Below, one piece after another: positions 63,771 through 64,000 of a DNA stretch of 64,000 nucleotides (the stretch's first letter is position 1; each line of letters begins with the position of its first letter). The notes under the pieces were generated by a model. It did no database searches. It saw only the letters and a list, made by a program, of their open reading frames with translations, and was not told where the DNA came from. The position numbers and the translations under genes were made by a program. Source of the DNA: Cristatella mucedo (taxonomy: Eukaryota > Bryozoa > Phylactolaemata > Cristatellidae); NCBI GenBank assembly GCA_009760855.2, contig WPIO01000054.1:698001-762000 (forward strand), written 5' to 3'.

Positions 63771-64000
63771 ACACCACTTCTCGCCGACCTGCACTGGCTA
63801 CCAGTCAAGCAACGCATCGACTCCAAGGTTCTGTCGCTCATTCTTAGGTCACTTCATTGTTTGGCTCCAGCCTATCTCTCAGATCTACCCCCCCCCACCG
63901 GGCCAAGCATCGTACCACCCGCTTTTCGGTATCCAACAGTTTACCTATACCTCGTTCAAATCTCAAATCCCTTGGAGACCGTAAATTTAGTTCATATGCT

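Larger units (their letters stand above)
63120..64000 (+). mobile_element. LINE family A with two nested insertions
   Basis: Host copy runs 63120-63388, 63571-63702 and 63771-64000, from the ACTAGTTATGGGCAAACC region to the window edge. It is interrupted at 63389-63570 by a family B 3' end and at 63703-63770 by a 68-bp family A tail. Removing the inserts restores colinearity with the copy at 8.3 kb. Confidence 0.9.

Overview
This window looks like nuclear DNA of a non-vertebrate animal. Signs of this are spliced genes with GT-AG introns, AATAAA/ATTAAA signals, many truncated LINE copies of the CR1/L2/Rex1 type, two families of tRNA-derived SINEs, and abundant micro- and minisatellites. The phylum cannot be fixed from the sequence; a marine invertebrate (a sponge, for example) is only a guess. 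No bacterial operon, CRISPR array, rRNA or convincing tRNA gene was seen.

Layout. 1-27 kb is visibly AT-rich and mostly non-coding. It holds a LINE remnant with an RT YADD box at 1-668, decayed LINE tails, a spliced trypsin/HtrA-like serine protease gene (10.19-12.75 kb, + strand), LINE copies at 8.3 and 14.4 kb, and a diverged 2.4-kb direct duplication (16.5-18.9 and 21.9-24.4 kb). A ~1-kb TC-rich satellite at 24.9-25.9 kb has a LINE on its right edge. At about 27.2 kb the composition switches sharply to GC- and CpG-rich sequence that continues to ~55 kb. This domain holds a TATA box at 27.24 kb, a membrane-anchor exon (27.96-28.27 kb, - strand), part of a glycogenin gene (46.47-47.03 kb, + strand) with an apparent 1-nt frameshift, an intronless 465-codon gene (53.04-54.43 kb, - strand), several minisatellites, and four perfect GC-rich inverted repeats. 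From 55 to 64 kb composition is intermediate. Here lies the best-supported gene: eight phase-consistent exons on the - strand (62.72 to 57.44 kb) encoding an unrecognised helical protein with an acidic repeat tail.

The genes do not form a pathway; they are separate loci among repeats. The most interesting points are the 34-nt in-frame intron in the protease gene, the LINE-like 3' end of one SINE family, a LINE carrying two nested insertions (one with a clear 6-bp target duplication), minisatellites inside or beside genes (one supplying the stop codon of the acidic tail), and the variant-ordered 17-bp array at 51 kb.
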